Positions 8,720 through 17,745 are shown, numbered from the stretch's first letter. The stretch: 54,077 nucleotides of DNA from Winogradskya consettensis (GCF_018332715.1 NZ_BOQP01000060.1:1-54077); one strand, 5' to 3'. Notes: a model not told the origin generated them from the sequence alone. Numbers and translations: made by a program.

Positions 8720-8998
8720 AACAGCTGATCACGCCGGCGCCAGCTCGCGAATATCCCCGCAGCGCAGCCGATCAGGTGCCGGCATACGTGCGCCTCCCTA
8801 AGCACAGCCGATCATGTTCCGGCACGCGAATTCCCCTGAGCGCAGCCGATCGTGTCGGCATACGAGCGCTTCCCTAACACAGCTGATCGCTTGCTGGCAT
8901 GCGAGCGCTCCTCCAAGCACAGCTGATATGTCTGCCGGCATGGGAGCGCCCCTCTGAGCTCAGTTGATCCCGGATGTCCGCGATCCCGGCCCGCGTGC
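8720..8998. repeat. Seven degenerate ~40-bp tandem repeats, non-coding
   Basis: Units begin at about 8720, 8763, 8803, 8841, 8878, 8918 and 8959. Each opens with a version of CRCAGCYGATC, continues with TGCCGGCATRCGAGCGC and ends in a TCCCTRAG-like segment. Unit length varies from 37 to 43 bases. The array fills most of the 457 bases between the membrane-protein gene and the NAD(P)-binding protein gene; no open frame there looks coding. Confidence 0.85.
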
Positions 8999-9167
8999 AC
9001 CTCCGTTGCTCCGGGCTCGACGCCTTCGCGGCCCGCGGAAATGAGCTGGCTGGACATGGACCGGCTCAGTGCCTGGCTATCCTCATGACCCAGGTCACCC
9101 CCGGCGGTCCGTCACGTTCTTGGACGGCCGTTCGTCCCTCTCCCGTATCCATTGAGAGGAGCGGACG

Positions 9168-9914
9168 ATGAAGATCGCGGTTGCGGGCGGCACGGGACTC
9201 ACCGGGCGGCACGTAGTGCGGGCGCTGAGGGCGGCAGGGCATGAGCCGATCACGCTGGCTCGGGCGGAGGGCGTGGACCTGGTGACCGGGGCCGGGCTTG
9301 ATGCGGCGCTGACCGGTGCCGACGCGGTGATCGACGTGAGCAATGTCAGCACGATGAAACGCGACGTGGCGGTTGCCTTCTTCGACAAGGCGGGTCGCAA
9401 TCTGGCCGGCGCGGCCGACCGGGCCGGCATTCGGCACCTCGTCAGCCTGTCGATCGTGGGCGTCGAGGTGGTCAAGAACCCTTACTACGCCGGCAAGATC
9501 CGCCAAGAGGAGATCGTCCGCGAGGGCCGTGTCCCGTGGACCATCCTGCGCGCGACACAGTTCCACGAATTCGCGGGCCAGCTGCTCAGCGGCCTTCCCG
9601 GCCCGGTCGCCCTGGTGCCCACCATGAAAACCCAGCCCATCGCCGTACGCGAGGTGGCCCGAGCCCTCGTCGACCTGGCCGCCGAGCAGACGCCCCAGGG
9701 CATGGCCCCGGAACTGGCAGGCCCCCAGGTCGAATCCATGGTGACCATGACCCGCCGCCTCATCGCCGCGGGGGGCGCCCGCCGCCGCCCGGTCCTGCCC
9801 CTCTGGCTCCCCGGCCCCATGAGCACCGGAGGTCTACTACCCACCGCCCCGGGCCCCCGCGGCACAGCAACCTTCGACGAATGGCTGGCCGCCCCCTCCG
9901 ACGCGACCAACTGA
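9168..9914 (+). CDS. NAD(P)H-binding protein, atypical SDR / NmrA-like
   Basis: The 248-residue protein starts MKIAVAGGTGLTGRHVVRAL, a Rossmann GxxGxxG dinucleotide-binding motif. Later segments AGIRHLVSLSIVGVEV, NPYYAGKIRQEEIVRE and VPWTILRATQFHEF are typical of atypical short-chain dehydrogenase/reductase and NmrA-like proteins. Such proteins either reduce small substrates or act as redox sensors; this one cannot be assigned. AGAGGAG lies 6-7 bases before the ATG. It is a single gene between two repeat-rich non-coding stretches. Confidence 0.88.
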   Translation: MKIAVAGGTGLTGRHVVRALRAAGHEPITLARAEGVDLVTGAGLDAALTGADAVIDVSNVSTMKRDVAVAFFDKAGRNLAGAADRAGIRHLVSLSIVGVEVVKNPYYAGKIRQEEIVREGRVPWTILRATQFHEFAGQLLSGLPGPVALVPTMKTQPIAVREVARALVDLAAEQTPQGMAPELAGPQVESMVTMTRRLIAAGGARRRPVLPLWLPGPMSTGGLLPTAPGPRGTATFDEWLAAPSDATN

Positions 9915-10535
9915 CCCAACGCCACTCCCGCAGAACACGGCGCAACGCCTCAGACTCCCGCCATGCACCGCGCGACGCCTCAGACTCCCGTCACGAGCAA
10001 CCAGCCCATCAAAGTCAGGCCTCCACCGAGCCGCGCAGGACTGGACACGACGGGACCAGCCCGAGCAGCGCGGGACAGAGTGAGACCGACCCGCACGAGA
10101 CGGGACAGGACCGAGCCGTGCGGAACAAGACAGGATGAGGCCAGACAGCGCACGGCCGGAGCCCAGCTAGGCAGTCGAAGCCGAGCAAGTTCGAAGCCAA
10201 CCCTGACAGGCGACCGACCCGAGCAGGCGAGCCGGACCGGGCCGGACCGGGCCGGGCCGGACCGGGCCCGGCAGGGCAGTGCAGCGCAAGCGGCCCGGGC
10301 CGGGCAAGCGGGCCGGGCCGGGCAAGCGGGCCGGGCCGGGCAAGCGGGCCGGGCAAGCGGGCCGGGCAAGCGGGCCGGGCGGGGCAAGCGGGCCGGGCGG
10401 GGCAAGCGGGCCGGGCCGGGCCGGGCAAGCGGGGAGGACAAGCGAGGAGGGCAAGCGAGGAGGGCAAGCGAGGAGGGCAGGCAATTAGGCGGAGCTGGGC
10501 CGAGTGTCTGTTCAGGGCCGCTCAGCTGACCTGGG
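9915..10535. other. Non-coding region with low-complexity repeats
   Basis: This 620-base gap lies between convergent genes. Its first part (10025-10140) is made of loosely repeated GAGCCGCGCGGGACARGAC-like pieces; its second part (10231-10480) is a G-tract array described separately. Open frames run through it on both strands only because stop codons are absent from such sequence. Confidence 0.7.
10231..10480. repeat. G-tract array GGGCAAGCGGGCC, quadruplex-prone
   Basis: The plus strand carries many copies of GGGCAAGCGGGCCGGG with two- to five-base spacers between runs of three G, then AGCGAGGAGGGCA repeats toward 10480. This pattern meets the usual G3+N1-7 rule for potential G-quadruplexes many times over. 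It lies just past the 3' end of comEC, whose transcript would be C-rich here. Confidence 0.85.
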
Positions 10536-12857
10536 TCAGGGTGGCGGTGGGTCGCCGCGGGTGACGACGGCGAGGCCGGTTGGGGTGCGGACCGCGGCCA
10601 GGTCGCCTTCCTTGTCCGTGCGCAGGACCCGCGCGCCCCCGCGACTGATCCGGTCGAGCAGAGCCCCGTTCGGATGCCCGTAATCGTTGTCCAGCCCGAC
10701 CGACACCAGGGCGACAGCCGGGTCGACGGCATCGACGAAGGCGGGCAGTTGGTACGGCGAGCCGTGGTGGGAAACCTTGAGGACGTCCGCGTGGACGGCT
10801 TGGGGGCCGAGGTGGTTGAGGAGTTCCTGTTGTTCCTCGGTTTCAGCGTCGCCGGGTAGCAGAACGGTGTGCCCGCCGACCCGGGCGAGCAGGACGAGCG
10901 AGTTGTTGTTCGGGTCGGAGTTGGTGCCGTGCAGGGGTTCGAGGGGGCCGAGGACGGTGAGTTCGAGGTCGCCGATCGTGTATCGCCAGCCTGGGCCGAC
11001 AGCTGCCATGGGGGCTCGTGACCTGGCGGCCTGGGCGGCGACGGAGGCGCGGCCCGCGGGTGGGTCCGGCCAGTCGGGGGTGGCCACTCCCGCGACGGTA
11101 CGCCCGCGGAAAACCCCTTCGACCCCGCCGATGTGGTCGACGTGGAAGTGGCTGACAACGAAGAGCGCCACCTGTCGTACGCCAAGCCGCCGCAGGCAGT
11201 GGTCGACCAGCGTGGCGTCCGGTCCGGCGTCGACCACCACTGCCCGGCCCTCGCCGGCGGGCAGGACGATCGCGTCGCCCTGTCCCACGGCGCAGGTGAC
11301 CACGAGCCAGTGCGGTGGCGGCCAGCCCGCGGCCATCAGGCGCACGGGCAGCGCGCCCAGCATCGCGCTCACCGCGACGACGGCCACGAGGCGCCGCACC
11401 GCGGGCCGTCTGGTGGCCACCAGCGAGGCGACGGTGAGCATCGCGAGCAGCAGCGCCCCGGGGATGCCACCGGGCCAGGGCAGTGCCCCTGCGGGCAGCC
11501 GGGCGCCGTGCGTGGCGACGAGGACGAGCCAGCGGGTGGGCCACTGACCGCACCACGCGGCGAACTCGGCGCCTGCGGGCCAGAGGGGTGACAGGACCGC
11601 GGCGCTGACGCCGAGCAGGGTGGCGGGTGCGATCGCGGGGACGACCAGCAGGTTTGCGGGCACGGCGACGAGGCTGATGCCGGCGGAGATCCCGGCGACG
11701 ACCGGACCGCAGGCGACCTGGGCTGCGGCGGGGACGGCGAGTGCCTCGGCGGCCCACGCGGGCCAGCCCCGGCTGGTCAGGGCGTCCCGCCATTTGGGGG
11801 CGAGCAGCAGCAGACCGCCGGTGGCCAGGGCCGACAGCGCGAACCCGATGTCGCCGGCGAGTTCCGGGTCGATCACGATCAGCACGGCCACCCCGGCGGC
11901 GAGCGCGGGCACGGCGGCACGGGCGCGGCCCACGGCGAGACCGAGGAGCCCGATCGCTCCCATGGCCGCGGCACGCACGACGCTCGGTGACGGTCTTGCG
12001 AGGATGACGAACCCGATGAGTGCCACGGCGCAGACCAGCGCGATGACGACGGGGCCGGCCCGGGTCCACCGCACGAGGTAGAGCACGACGCCACAGATGA
12101 TCGCGACGTTGGCCCCGCTGACCGCCGTCAGGTGAGTCATCCCGGTCGCGCGGAAGTCGTCGTCGAGTGCCTGGTCCATCCGGCTCGTGTCGCCCACGAC
12201 CAGGCCGGGGAGCAGACCACCGACGTCGTCGGGCAGCGGCGCGCAGGCACGCTGCAGACCCGTTCTCAGCACTCCGGCCGCACGCTGCGACCACGACGAC
12301 CGGCCGTGCAGCAGGGGCGGGTCCTTCACGGACAGCACGGCCGCGGTGAGATCGCCGCCGCGCGGGGCCTGCAGCCGCCCGGTCGCCGTCACCCGCTGGC
12401 CCGGCAGCAGTGGCCGCCATCCGGGGTCGGAGCCCAGCACCAGGCCTCGCGCGGCGAGGCGGAACGAGGGGCCGTCCGGCGGATGAACCGCCGTCAGGTC
12501 GACGGGGATCAGGTAGGTGGGCGGCAGCCCCGGTGAGCCGTCCAGTGCCCGGGGATCGTCGCGGACCGTGAGCTCGACCCGGACGGCGGCACCCGCGTTG
12601 ACGAGGCCGGCCAGCGGCGCGGCCTCGCGTGCGTGAACCCGCGCGGCGGTCGCGACGGCCCCGCATGCCGCGCCGAGCAGCAGCGACAGGACGATCCAGC
12701 GAGAGACGCCGAGACGTGCGACGCGCGTGGACAGCCCGGCGACCACGAGGAAGGTGACTCCGAGGATCAGCCCGGTCCGCGCGGACAGATAGAGGCCGGC
12801 CAGGGCGGTGAGCCAGAGGGAGACGGCGAAACCGGCGAGACGGAGGTCGGGCGTCAC
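10536..12857 (-). CDS. comEC: ComEC/Rec2-family DNA uptake channel protein
   Basis: The 773-residue polytopic membrane protein has the full ComEC layout. An N-terminal hydrophobic region and DUF4131-like domain come first, then the central Competence domain (LTAVSGANVAIICGVVLYLVR and many membrane segments). A C-terminal metallo-beta-lactamase-like domain contains SHFHVDHIGG and a second metal segment VSHHGSPYQLP. In the family it forms the inner-membrane channel for single-stranded DNA, with the lactamase-like domain suspected of nuclease activity. The GTG start overlaps the comEA stop by four bases (GTGA), so the pair is coupled. In actinomycetes competence is mostly unproven, so the role is inferred from the family. 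Confidence 0.94.
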   Translation of the reverse strand: MTPDLRLAGFAVSLWLTALAGLYLSARTGLILGVTFLVVAGLSTRVARLGVSRWIVLSLLLGAACGAVATAARVHAREAAPLAGLVNAGAAVRVELTVRDDPRALDGSPGLPPTYLIPVDLTAVHPPDGPSFRLAARGLVLGSDPGWRPLLPGQRVTATGRLQAPRGGDLTAAVLSVKDPPLLHGRSSWSQRAAGVLRTGLQRACAPLPDDVGGLLPGLVVGDTSRMDQALDDDFRATGMTHLTAVSGANVAIICGVVLYLVRWTRAGPVVIALVCAVALIGFVILARPSPSVVRAAAMGAIGLLGLAVGRARAAVPALAAGVAVLIVIDPELAGDIGFALSALATGGLLLLAPKWRDALTSRGWPAWAAEALAVPAAAQVACGPVVAGISAGISLVAVPANLLVVPAIAPATLLGVSAAVLSPLWPAGAEFAAWCGQWPTRWLVLVATHGARLPAGALPWPGGIPGALLLAMLTVASLVATRRPAVRRLVAVVAVSAMLGALPVRLMAAGWPPPHWLVVTCAVGQGDAIVLPAGEGRAVVVDAGPDATLVDHCLRRLGVRQVALFVVSHFHVDHIGGVEGVFRGRTVAGVATPDWPDPPAGRASVAAQAARSRAPMAAVGPGWRYTIGDLELTVLGPLEPLHGTNSDPNNNSLVLLARVGGHTVLLPGDAETEEQQELLNHLGPQAVHADVLKVSHHGSPYQLPAFVDAVDPAVALVSVGLDNDYGHPNGALLDRISRGGARVLRTDKEGDLAAVRTPTGLAVVTRGDPPPP

Positions 12858-13897
12858 ACCGTCACCAGGTCTTTCAGCTGCTCGTAGCGGGCCGTGCCGA
12901 TGCCGTCCACCTTCTGCAGATCGCTCACCGCCTTGAAACCGCCCTGCGCGTCGCGGGCGGCGAGGATCCGCTGAGCCAGCACCTGCCCCACGCCGGGGAG
13001 CGTGTCGAGATCCGCCAGGGTCGCGGTGTTGAGATTCACCAGGCCACCGGCGGGGGCGGGAGCACCGGCGGGGCCGGGGGCGGGAACACCCGGGGGCAGG
13101 CTGGCGCCGACCATGATGAGCTCGCCGTCGATCACCTTGCGGGCCAGGTTGAGCGGAGCCACGTCGACTCCGGGCTGGGCGCCGCCTGCCGCCTGGAGGG
13201 CGTCGGCCACCCGGGCTCCGGGGGCGAGGTTCACCACACCCGGCTTACGAACCTTGCCCGCCACCGCGACCACGACCACCGGCGCCGATGCCGCAGCCAC
13301 CGACGTAACGACGAGGGACCCGGGGAGCGCGAGCGGTGGCGGCACGGGGTCGACCTGGGGACGGGAATGCCAGGCGAGGACCGCCGCGATGAGGACCACT
13401 GAGACAGCGACGGCGGCGAGGGCCCGCACGCCACGGCTCCCGGGATCGAAGAGGTTCAGCCGGGAAGGGGCAGGCGACGGCGGCGACTCGTCACGCAGTG
13501 GGGTGTCCGCGGCGGTCCACGCCGGACGATGGGCGAGGTCTTCCGCGAGCGGTGGCAGGTCGGCGGCCGACGGCGGGTCGGGCAGGGTGACGTCGTCCGG
13601 CCAGCCGTGGGCATCATGCGGCCATCCGGGAATCGCCTCCGACCACCCGGGCACCACATCAGCCCAGTTGAGCGGCCCCCCACCACCCACCGAGGGAGAA
13701 GCCGCCACCGGCAGCGGCGCCGGCAGCGGCAGCGGCGCCGGCAAAGACGGCAGCGGCGCCGGCACAACGGGGAGAACAGCGGCCGGAGCGCCGGGAGGAG
13801 AGGCCCAGGGGGAGGCAGGAGGGGGTTTGGCCGGGCGGGACAGGATCGAGTCGAGCCGGCTCTGGACGAGTTCTTCGGGGGTGTTCGCCTCACTCAC
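12854..13897 (-). CDS. comEA: ComEA-type helix-hairpin-helix DNA-binding protein
   Basis: The 347-residue protein has a proline-rich cytosolic part, one membrane segment near residues 155-175 (ALAAVAVSVVLIAAVLAWHS), an SLBB domain (VAVAGKVRKPGVVNL) and a C-terminal double helix-hairpin-helix domain (VNLNTATLADLDTLPGVGQ). ComEA is a membrane-anchored DNA receptor that feeds ComEC. The GTG at 13897 (VSEANTPEELVQ) is chosen because the frame upstream overlaps the divergent methyltransferase gene and has no comEA similarity. The proline/leucine-rich run near residues 40-70 includes PLPAPLPLPAPLP-like repeats. Confidence 0.92.
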   Translation of the reverse strand: MSEANTPEELVQSRLDSILSRPAKPPPASPWASPPGAPAAVLPVVPAPLPSLPAPLPLPAPLPVAASPSVGGGGPLNWADVVPGWSEAIPGWPHDAHGWPDDVTLPDPPSAADLPPLAEDLAHRPAWTAADTPLRDESPPSPAPSRLNLFDPGSRGVRALAAVAVSVVLIAAVLAWHSRPQVDPVPPPLALPGSLVVTSVAAASAPVVVVAVAGKVRKPGVVNLAPGARVADALQAAGGAQPGVDVAPLNLARKVIDGELIMVGASLPPGVPAPGPAGAPAPAGGLVNLNTATLADLDTLPGVGQVLAQRILAARDAQGGFKAVSDLQKVDGIGTARYEQLKDLVTV

Positions 13898-13978
13898 GCC
13901 GCCGACCGTAGGGTTCTCGGACCGGCACCCGCTCGGGTGCCTGTGGATGGACGCGCGTTGTGGATAACCGGGGGCGAC

Positions 13979-14752
13979 ATGGAATCCGTGCTGGAGCAGG
14001 TAGTCCTGAGGCTCAGATCGGCCGGCTGCGTCTTCGCGGAGGAAGAGGCCGCGATGCTGACCGGGGCCGCACCCACCCCCGAGAAGCTGGAAGAACTGGT
14101 CGAACGGAGGGCCCAGGGCGAACCCCTCGAACAGGTGGTCGGATATGCCATCTTCTGCGGCGAGAAGATCCACCTCCGCCCCGGCGTATTCGTCCCCCGC
14201 GTACGCAGCGAGCTCCTGGTCCGGATAGCAGCCGAGAACGCCACGAACAACACTGTGGTCGTCGACCTCTGCTGCGGCTCCGGAGCGCTGGGCAAGGCGG
14301 TACACCGGCGCGTACCCGGAATGGCGCTCTATGCCGCGGACAGCGACCCCACCGCTGTGGCCTGCGCCAAGGACAACATCGGCCCGGAGAACGTCTTCCA
14401 GGGTGACCTTTTCGCAGCCCTGCCCGCCCACCTGAAAGGCGGTGTCAACGTGCTGATCGCCAACGTCCCCTACGTCGCGACCAGGCACATCCCGTTCCTG
14501 CCCGCCGAGGCCCGCGACCATGAACCCCGCGAGGCGCTGGACGGCGGCGACGACGGGCTCGACGTGTTCCGTGCAGTTCTGAAAGAGGCCAAAACGTGGC
14601 TGGCCCCGGGGGGAATCCTGCTCTCCGAGATCACCGAGGCTCAGATCAGCACCGCGACTGATGTGGTACGCGCAACAGCCCTGCACCCCGCGATCCACAT
14701 CGACGAAGATCTCGAAGCCACGGTCGTGACAGCCACCGCGCTGAACCGATAA
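13979..14752 (+). CDS. Putative protein N5-glutamine methyltransferase (HemK/PrmC-like)
   Basis: The 257-residue protein has a SAM-dependent methyltransferase core: VVDLCCGSGALG (motif I), LYAADSDPTAVACAKDN (motif II) and the catalytic-type loop NVPYV, where PrmC has NPPY. An N-terminal helical part with GEPLEQVVGYAIFCG matches the HemK family. It is not beside prfA, so it is probably the PrmC-related paralogue common in actinomycetes and not the release-factor enzyme itself; its substrate is unknown. It diverges from comEA with 81 bases between them. Confidence 0.87.
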   Translation: MESVLEQVVLRLRSAGCVFAEEEAAMLTGAAPTPEKLEELVERRAQGEPLEQVVGYAIFCGEKIHLRPGVFVPRVRSELLVRIAAENATNNTVVVDLCCGSGALGKAVHRRVPGMALYAADSDPTAVACAKDNIGPENVFQGDLFAALPAHLKGGVNVLIANVPYVATRHIPFLPAEARDHEPREALDGGDDGLDVFRAVLKEAKTWLAPGGILLSEITEAQISTATDVVRATALHPAIHIDEDLEATVVTATALNR

Positions 14753-14780
14753 AGTCAGCGGCTCGAAACAGAGGAGACCG

Positions 14781-15800
14781 ATGGGCCTGTTCCGCAGAGC
14801 CGCTCGGGCGCGCCTGGCCAGTCAGGTCATCAAGCGCCTGCGCCGCGCCGGCATGCGGGACGCCCGATATCACTCCGCCTCTTTCACGGTCCGTTTCACG
14901 CGCCCCGGCGACGACCAGCCGAACGTCCTGCGCCTGGAGGAGGTCCGGAAGGGCCACGTGGACCGTTTTGTCACCGGCCTGGTCCGCGCCAAGGGTCTCC
15001 CGGCGACCTGGGCCGAGGCCCGCCCCCTGTTGCGCCCGGTCCTGCGCGGCGCTACCACCACGGCCGATGTCCTGGCGCCCCTCTGCCGTCCCGCGTTCCC
15101 GTTCCTGGCCGAGTTCGTGGTGGTCGACCAGCCCGACACGATGACCTACGTGAACGCGACGCACGGCTGGGGCGTGACCGACGACGAGATCTTCGCCGCC
15201 GCCCGTGGCAATCTCTCGGGCGCCAAGCTGGTCGGCGTCGCCGAGGAACCGGTCGTCGTGCAGTTCGTGGACGACGGCGACTCCTACTGGACCTCGCACC
15301 TGCTGCTGGACGGCTGGCTGGCAGCGCTGGCCGGTCAGGTCGGCGGCAACCCGGTCGCATTCGCTCCCGAGCGTGGGTTGCTGCTGGTCACCGCCGAGGA
15401 CAGCGATCACCTGCCCGAGCTCTTCGCCCGCGCCGAGATGATCTACCTGGCCTCACCCCGCGCCATCAGCCCCGCACCTTACATATCGGGCAAAGACCGG
15501 AAGACGCAGCCGTATCATCAGGAAAATTGCAAAGCCAGGATAAAGCGCGCGGAAGCCGTCCTAGCTGCCAAAGAGTACGCCCGTCAAGCCCAGCAAATCG
15601 ACAACGCCGCCGAGCTCCTGATCACCGACGACGGCCGCACCAGAGCCGTCTGGCCCAGGAACGAACCCACCCTGCTCCCCAGGGCCGACGAGATCCAGTA
15701 CGGCGAGACGATCACCGCCTGGGAGGACCTCGAACCCCACCTCACCCCGCAGGGCCTCAACCCCGAACGCTGGCGAGCGGAAACCTGGCCCCAGAACTAG
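14781..15800 (+). CDS. Uncharacterised protein, DUF1444-like in pattern
   Basis: The 339-residue protein begins 28 bases after the methyltransferase, with GAGGAG in front of the ATG, so the two are probably cotranscribed. Its order of segments (an N-terminal basic helix, LRPVLRG near residue 85, LAEFVVVDQPDTMTYVN, VTDDEIFAAARGNL, then FAPERGLLLVTAEDSDHLPE) resembles DUF1444/YtpQ proteins of Bacillus. This is a resemblance by eye and not a firm assignment. The last 100 residues carry a charged extension absent from YtpQ. No membrane segment or signal peptide is seen. The last four bases overlap the convergent degV gene. Confidence 0.75.
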   Translation: MGLFRRAARARLASQVIKRLRRAGMRDARYHSASFTVRFTRPGDDQPNVLRLEEVRKGHVDRFVTGLVRAKGLPATWAEARPLLRPVLRGATTTADVLAPLCRPAFPFLAEFVVVDQPDTMTYVNATHGWGVTDDEIFAAARGNLSGAKLVGVAEEPVVVQFVDDGDSYWTSHLLLDGWLAALAGQVGGNPVAFAPERGLLLVTAEDSDHLPELFARAEMIYLASPRAISPAPYISGKDRKTQPYHQENCKARIKRAEAVLAAKEYARQAQQIDNAAELLITDDGRTRAVWPRNEPTLLPRADEIQYGETITAWEDLEPHLTPQGLNPERWRAETWPQN

Positions 15801-16645
15801 GTCCGCCGGTGAACAACCACCCCGGCCGCCCCAGGACCGACGTGAGCGGCCACCACAGCCCCGATCTCGGTGATGTAGCAGTCCCGCAGCCGGTCCCCCA
15901 GCCGCATCGCCACGGCGTCGGCCAGCGCCCCCGCCCGATCGGCGGCCTCGAGATGATGGACGGCGATGTCGACCTCCCCGCTCCCGGAGGCCTCGACCGT
16001 CAGATCCACCAGCCGCGCGAGCGCCCGCCCCGCCGTCCGCACCTTGTCGCGCACGACGATCGCCCCGTCCACCATGTGCAGGATCGGTTTGACGGCCAGC
16101 GCGGTCCCGAGCAGCGCGGACGCGGCACCGATCCGTCCCCCGCGACGCAGGAATTCGAGGGTGTCCACGTAGAAGAGCGTCGACACCCGGCTCGCATGAT
16201 CAGCCGCCTGATCGCGTACACCGGACAGATCTGAACCTTGACCCGCCGCCGTGGCCGCAGCCAGCGCCGCAAAGCCCAGCCCCATGCCCGTGGTTTTGCT
16301 GTCCACGACCTGGACCTGCGCGCCGACCTCGGTCGCCGCCAGCTGCGCGGCCTCATACGTGCCGGACAGCTTGGCGGACAGGTGCACCGACACGATGCCG
16401 TCAGCGCCGGAGGAGAGCAGCTTCCGGTACGCCGTGACGAACTGCTCCGGCGCCGGCCGTGACGTGCTGACGGCGGCACGCCGTGCACCCAGCGCACGCG
16501 CCACCTCGGCCGGGGAGATCTCGTCCCCCTCGAGCCCTTCGTCACCGTTGATGACGACGGTCAGCGGGACGACGGTGAGATCGTACGTCCCGTGCAGCTC
16601 CGGTGGCAGGTACGCGGTGGAGTCGGTGACAACCGCGACGGGCAT
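15797..16645 (-). CDS. DegV family fatty-acid-binding protein
   Basis: The 282-residue protein starts MPVAVVTDSTAYLPPEL, the typical DegV opening. TSRPAPEQFVTAY, SVHLSAKLSGTYEAAQLAA and VDTLEFLRRGGRI follow in the family order. DegV proteins bind a single fatty acid; some serve as FakB subunits that present it to a FakA kinase, though no fakA is in this window. The stop overlaps that of the convergent unknown gene by four bases. It lies 24 bases after a lipoprotein gene on the same strand. Confidence 0.94.
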   Translation of the reverse strand: MPVAVVTDSTAYLPPELHGTYDLTVVPLTVVINGDEGLEGDEISPAEVARALGARRAAVSTSRPAPEQFVTAYRKLLSSGADGIVSVHLSAKLSGTYEAAQLAATEVGAQVQVVDSKTTGMGLGFAALAAATAAGQGSDLSGVRDQAADHASRVSTLFYVDTLEFLRRGGRIGAASALLGTALAVKPILHMVDGAIVVRDKVRTAGRALARLVDLTVEASGSGEVDIAVHHLEAADRAGALADAVAMRLGDRLRDCYITEIGAVVAAHVGPGAAGVVVHRRT

Positions 16646-16669
16646 GCGGGCACCGTAACCGATGCGGGG

Positions 16670-17059
16670 CTAACTTACCTGGATCGAGGTGACGAGGAAC
16701 GGCGTTCCCTGCATGCAGGTCGTCATCATGCCCTTCACGGTGTGCCCGGTCACCGTGACCGTTGCCCCCGCCGTGGCGATCGACTTCTGCGCGTCGTCCT
16801 TGATGATCAGCAGATGCTTGTCGAGCAGGATGCAGCCGGGCTCGACCCCGGCATCAATGGTCCCGGAGATCGTGATGTCACCGGCGGAAGGAACCGAGGA
16901 GGCGGAAGGAGCCGAGGAATCGGAAGGAGCGGGCACGCTGGACACCTCGATAGCGCTGGGAGCAGCGGGGGCCGGAGAGCCGCTTTGCCCGCCGTTGGCA
17001 CACCCGGCAAGGCAAGTGAGCGCAACGGCGGCAGTCAAGGCAAGTCGTCGCAAGGTCAT
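16670..17059 (-). CDS. Small lipoprotein of unknown function
   Basis: The 129-residue product has a lipoprotein signal peptide with basic start MTLRRLAL, hydrophobic core and lipobox LAGC (cysteine at residue 19). A Ser/Pro/Ala-rich linker of about 40 residues leads to a small beta-rich domain with two further cysteines (GCILLDKHLLIIKDD and MMTTCMQGTPFLV) that may pair. It should be anchored to the outer face of the membrane. It lies between the histidine phosphatase and degV on the same strand, and no function is recognised. Confidence 0.82.
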   Translation of the reverse strand: MTLRRLALTAAVALTCLAGCANGGQSGSPAPAAPSAIEVSSVPAPSDSSAPSASSVPSAGDITISGTIDAGVEPGCILLDKHLLIIKDDAQKSIATAGATVTVTGHTVKGMMTTCMQGTPFLVTSIQVS

Positions 17060-17106
17060 GGTCCCTCAGACGCTACCGGCCATGGATCCGGTTCCCATGG
17101 ACAGGA

Positions 17107-17745
17107 TTAAACCGGCGGTGGAACGGGACGTTCGGAGAACGGCCCGACGTTGTACGCCGCCAGCTGCCACCCCCGCGACCCGTCGTGGCTCAGCTCGACC
17201 CAGTGGCAATTCTGCAGCGCCCGCAGGCTCCGCAACTGCTCGCGCGGCCAGCCCAGCAGGTGCCCGACACCCGAGCGGGCCGCGGCGCCATGGGTGGCCA
17301 CGACGACCGTGCCCCCGGCCGGCACCAGATCGGCAGCTGCCTGGAGCCCGTCGGCGACGCGCTCGCCCAGGTCATCGAGCGTCTCGACGTCACCGCCGAT
17401 GACGTCGGCACCGGCGGTCCAGCGGGCGTGCTCGTCAGGGCGCTGCTCGGCGACCTCGGCCATGGTGAGGCCCTGCCACTGCCCGAAGTACCGCTCCCGC
17501 AGCCGTTTGTCGTAGCTCGGCGACAGACCAGTCAGCGCGGCGAGCGCTGCGGCCGTGTCGGAGGCGCGGACCAGGTCGCTGGAGACGAGCACGTCGGGGC
17601 GCAGCCGCACGAGCAGCTCCGCCGCGTCGACGGCCTGCTGACGGCCGAGATCGTTGAGCGGCACGTCGGTCTGGCCCTGGACGCGGTGTCCCGCGTTCCA
17701 GTCCGTGTTGCCGTGCCGCCAGACGATCAGGCGCGTCGTGGTCAT
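17107..17745 (-). CDS. Histidine phosphatase family protein
   Basis: The 212-residue protein belongs to the phosphoglycerate-mutase-like histidine phosphatases. The phosphate-accepting RHG is in LIVWRHGNTDWN near residue 9, and the second catalytic histidine is in VVVATHGAAAR near residue 155. LRERYFGQWQGL holds the usual glutamate-containing segment. Its substrate is unknown; relatives act on phospho-sugars, cobalamin precursors or phosphoserine. The ATG at 17745 overlaps the rsfS stop (ATGA), so translation is coupled to rsfS, as is common in actinomycetes. Confidence 0.92.
   Translation of the reverse strand: MTTTRLIVWRHGNTDWNAGHRVQGQTDVPLNDLGRQQAVDAAELLVRLRPDVLVSSDLVRASDTAAALAALTGLSPSYDKRLRERYFGQWQGLTMAEVAEQRPDEHARWTAGADVIGGDVETLDDLGERVADGLQAAADLVPAGGTVVVATHGAAARSGVGHLLGWPREQLRSLRALQNCHWVELSHDGSRGWQLAAYNVGPFSERPVPPPV

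Noticed and set aside
8720..8998. CRISPR array
   Set aside because: Units are degenerate and directly adjacent, unit length varies, there are no unique spacers and no cas genes.
9980..10535. Possible protein genes in the repeat field downstream of comEC
   Set aside because: Frames consist of RPARPACPA- or GPGKRAGP-like strings forced by the DNA repeat; no start context and no family.
13898..14698. Upstream extension of comEA
   Set aside because: The frame is open but overlaps the methyltransferase gene on the other strand, which has clear motifs; the ComEA N-terminus begins at the GTG at 13897.
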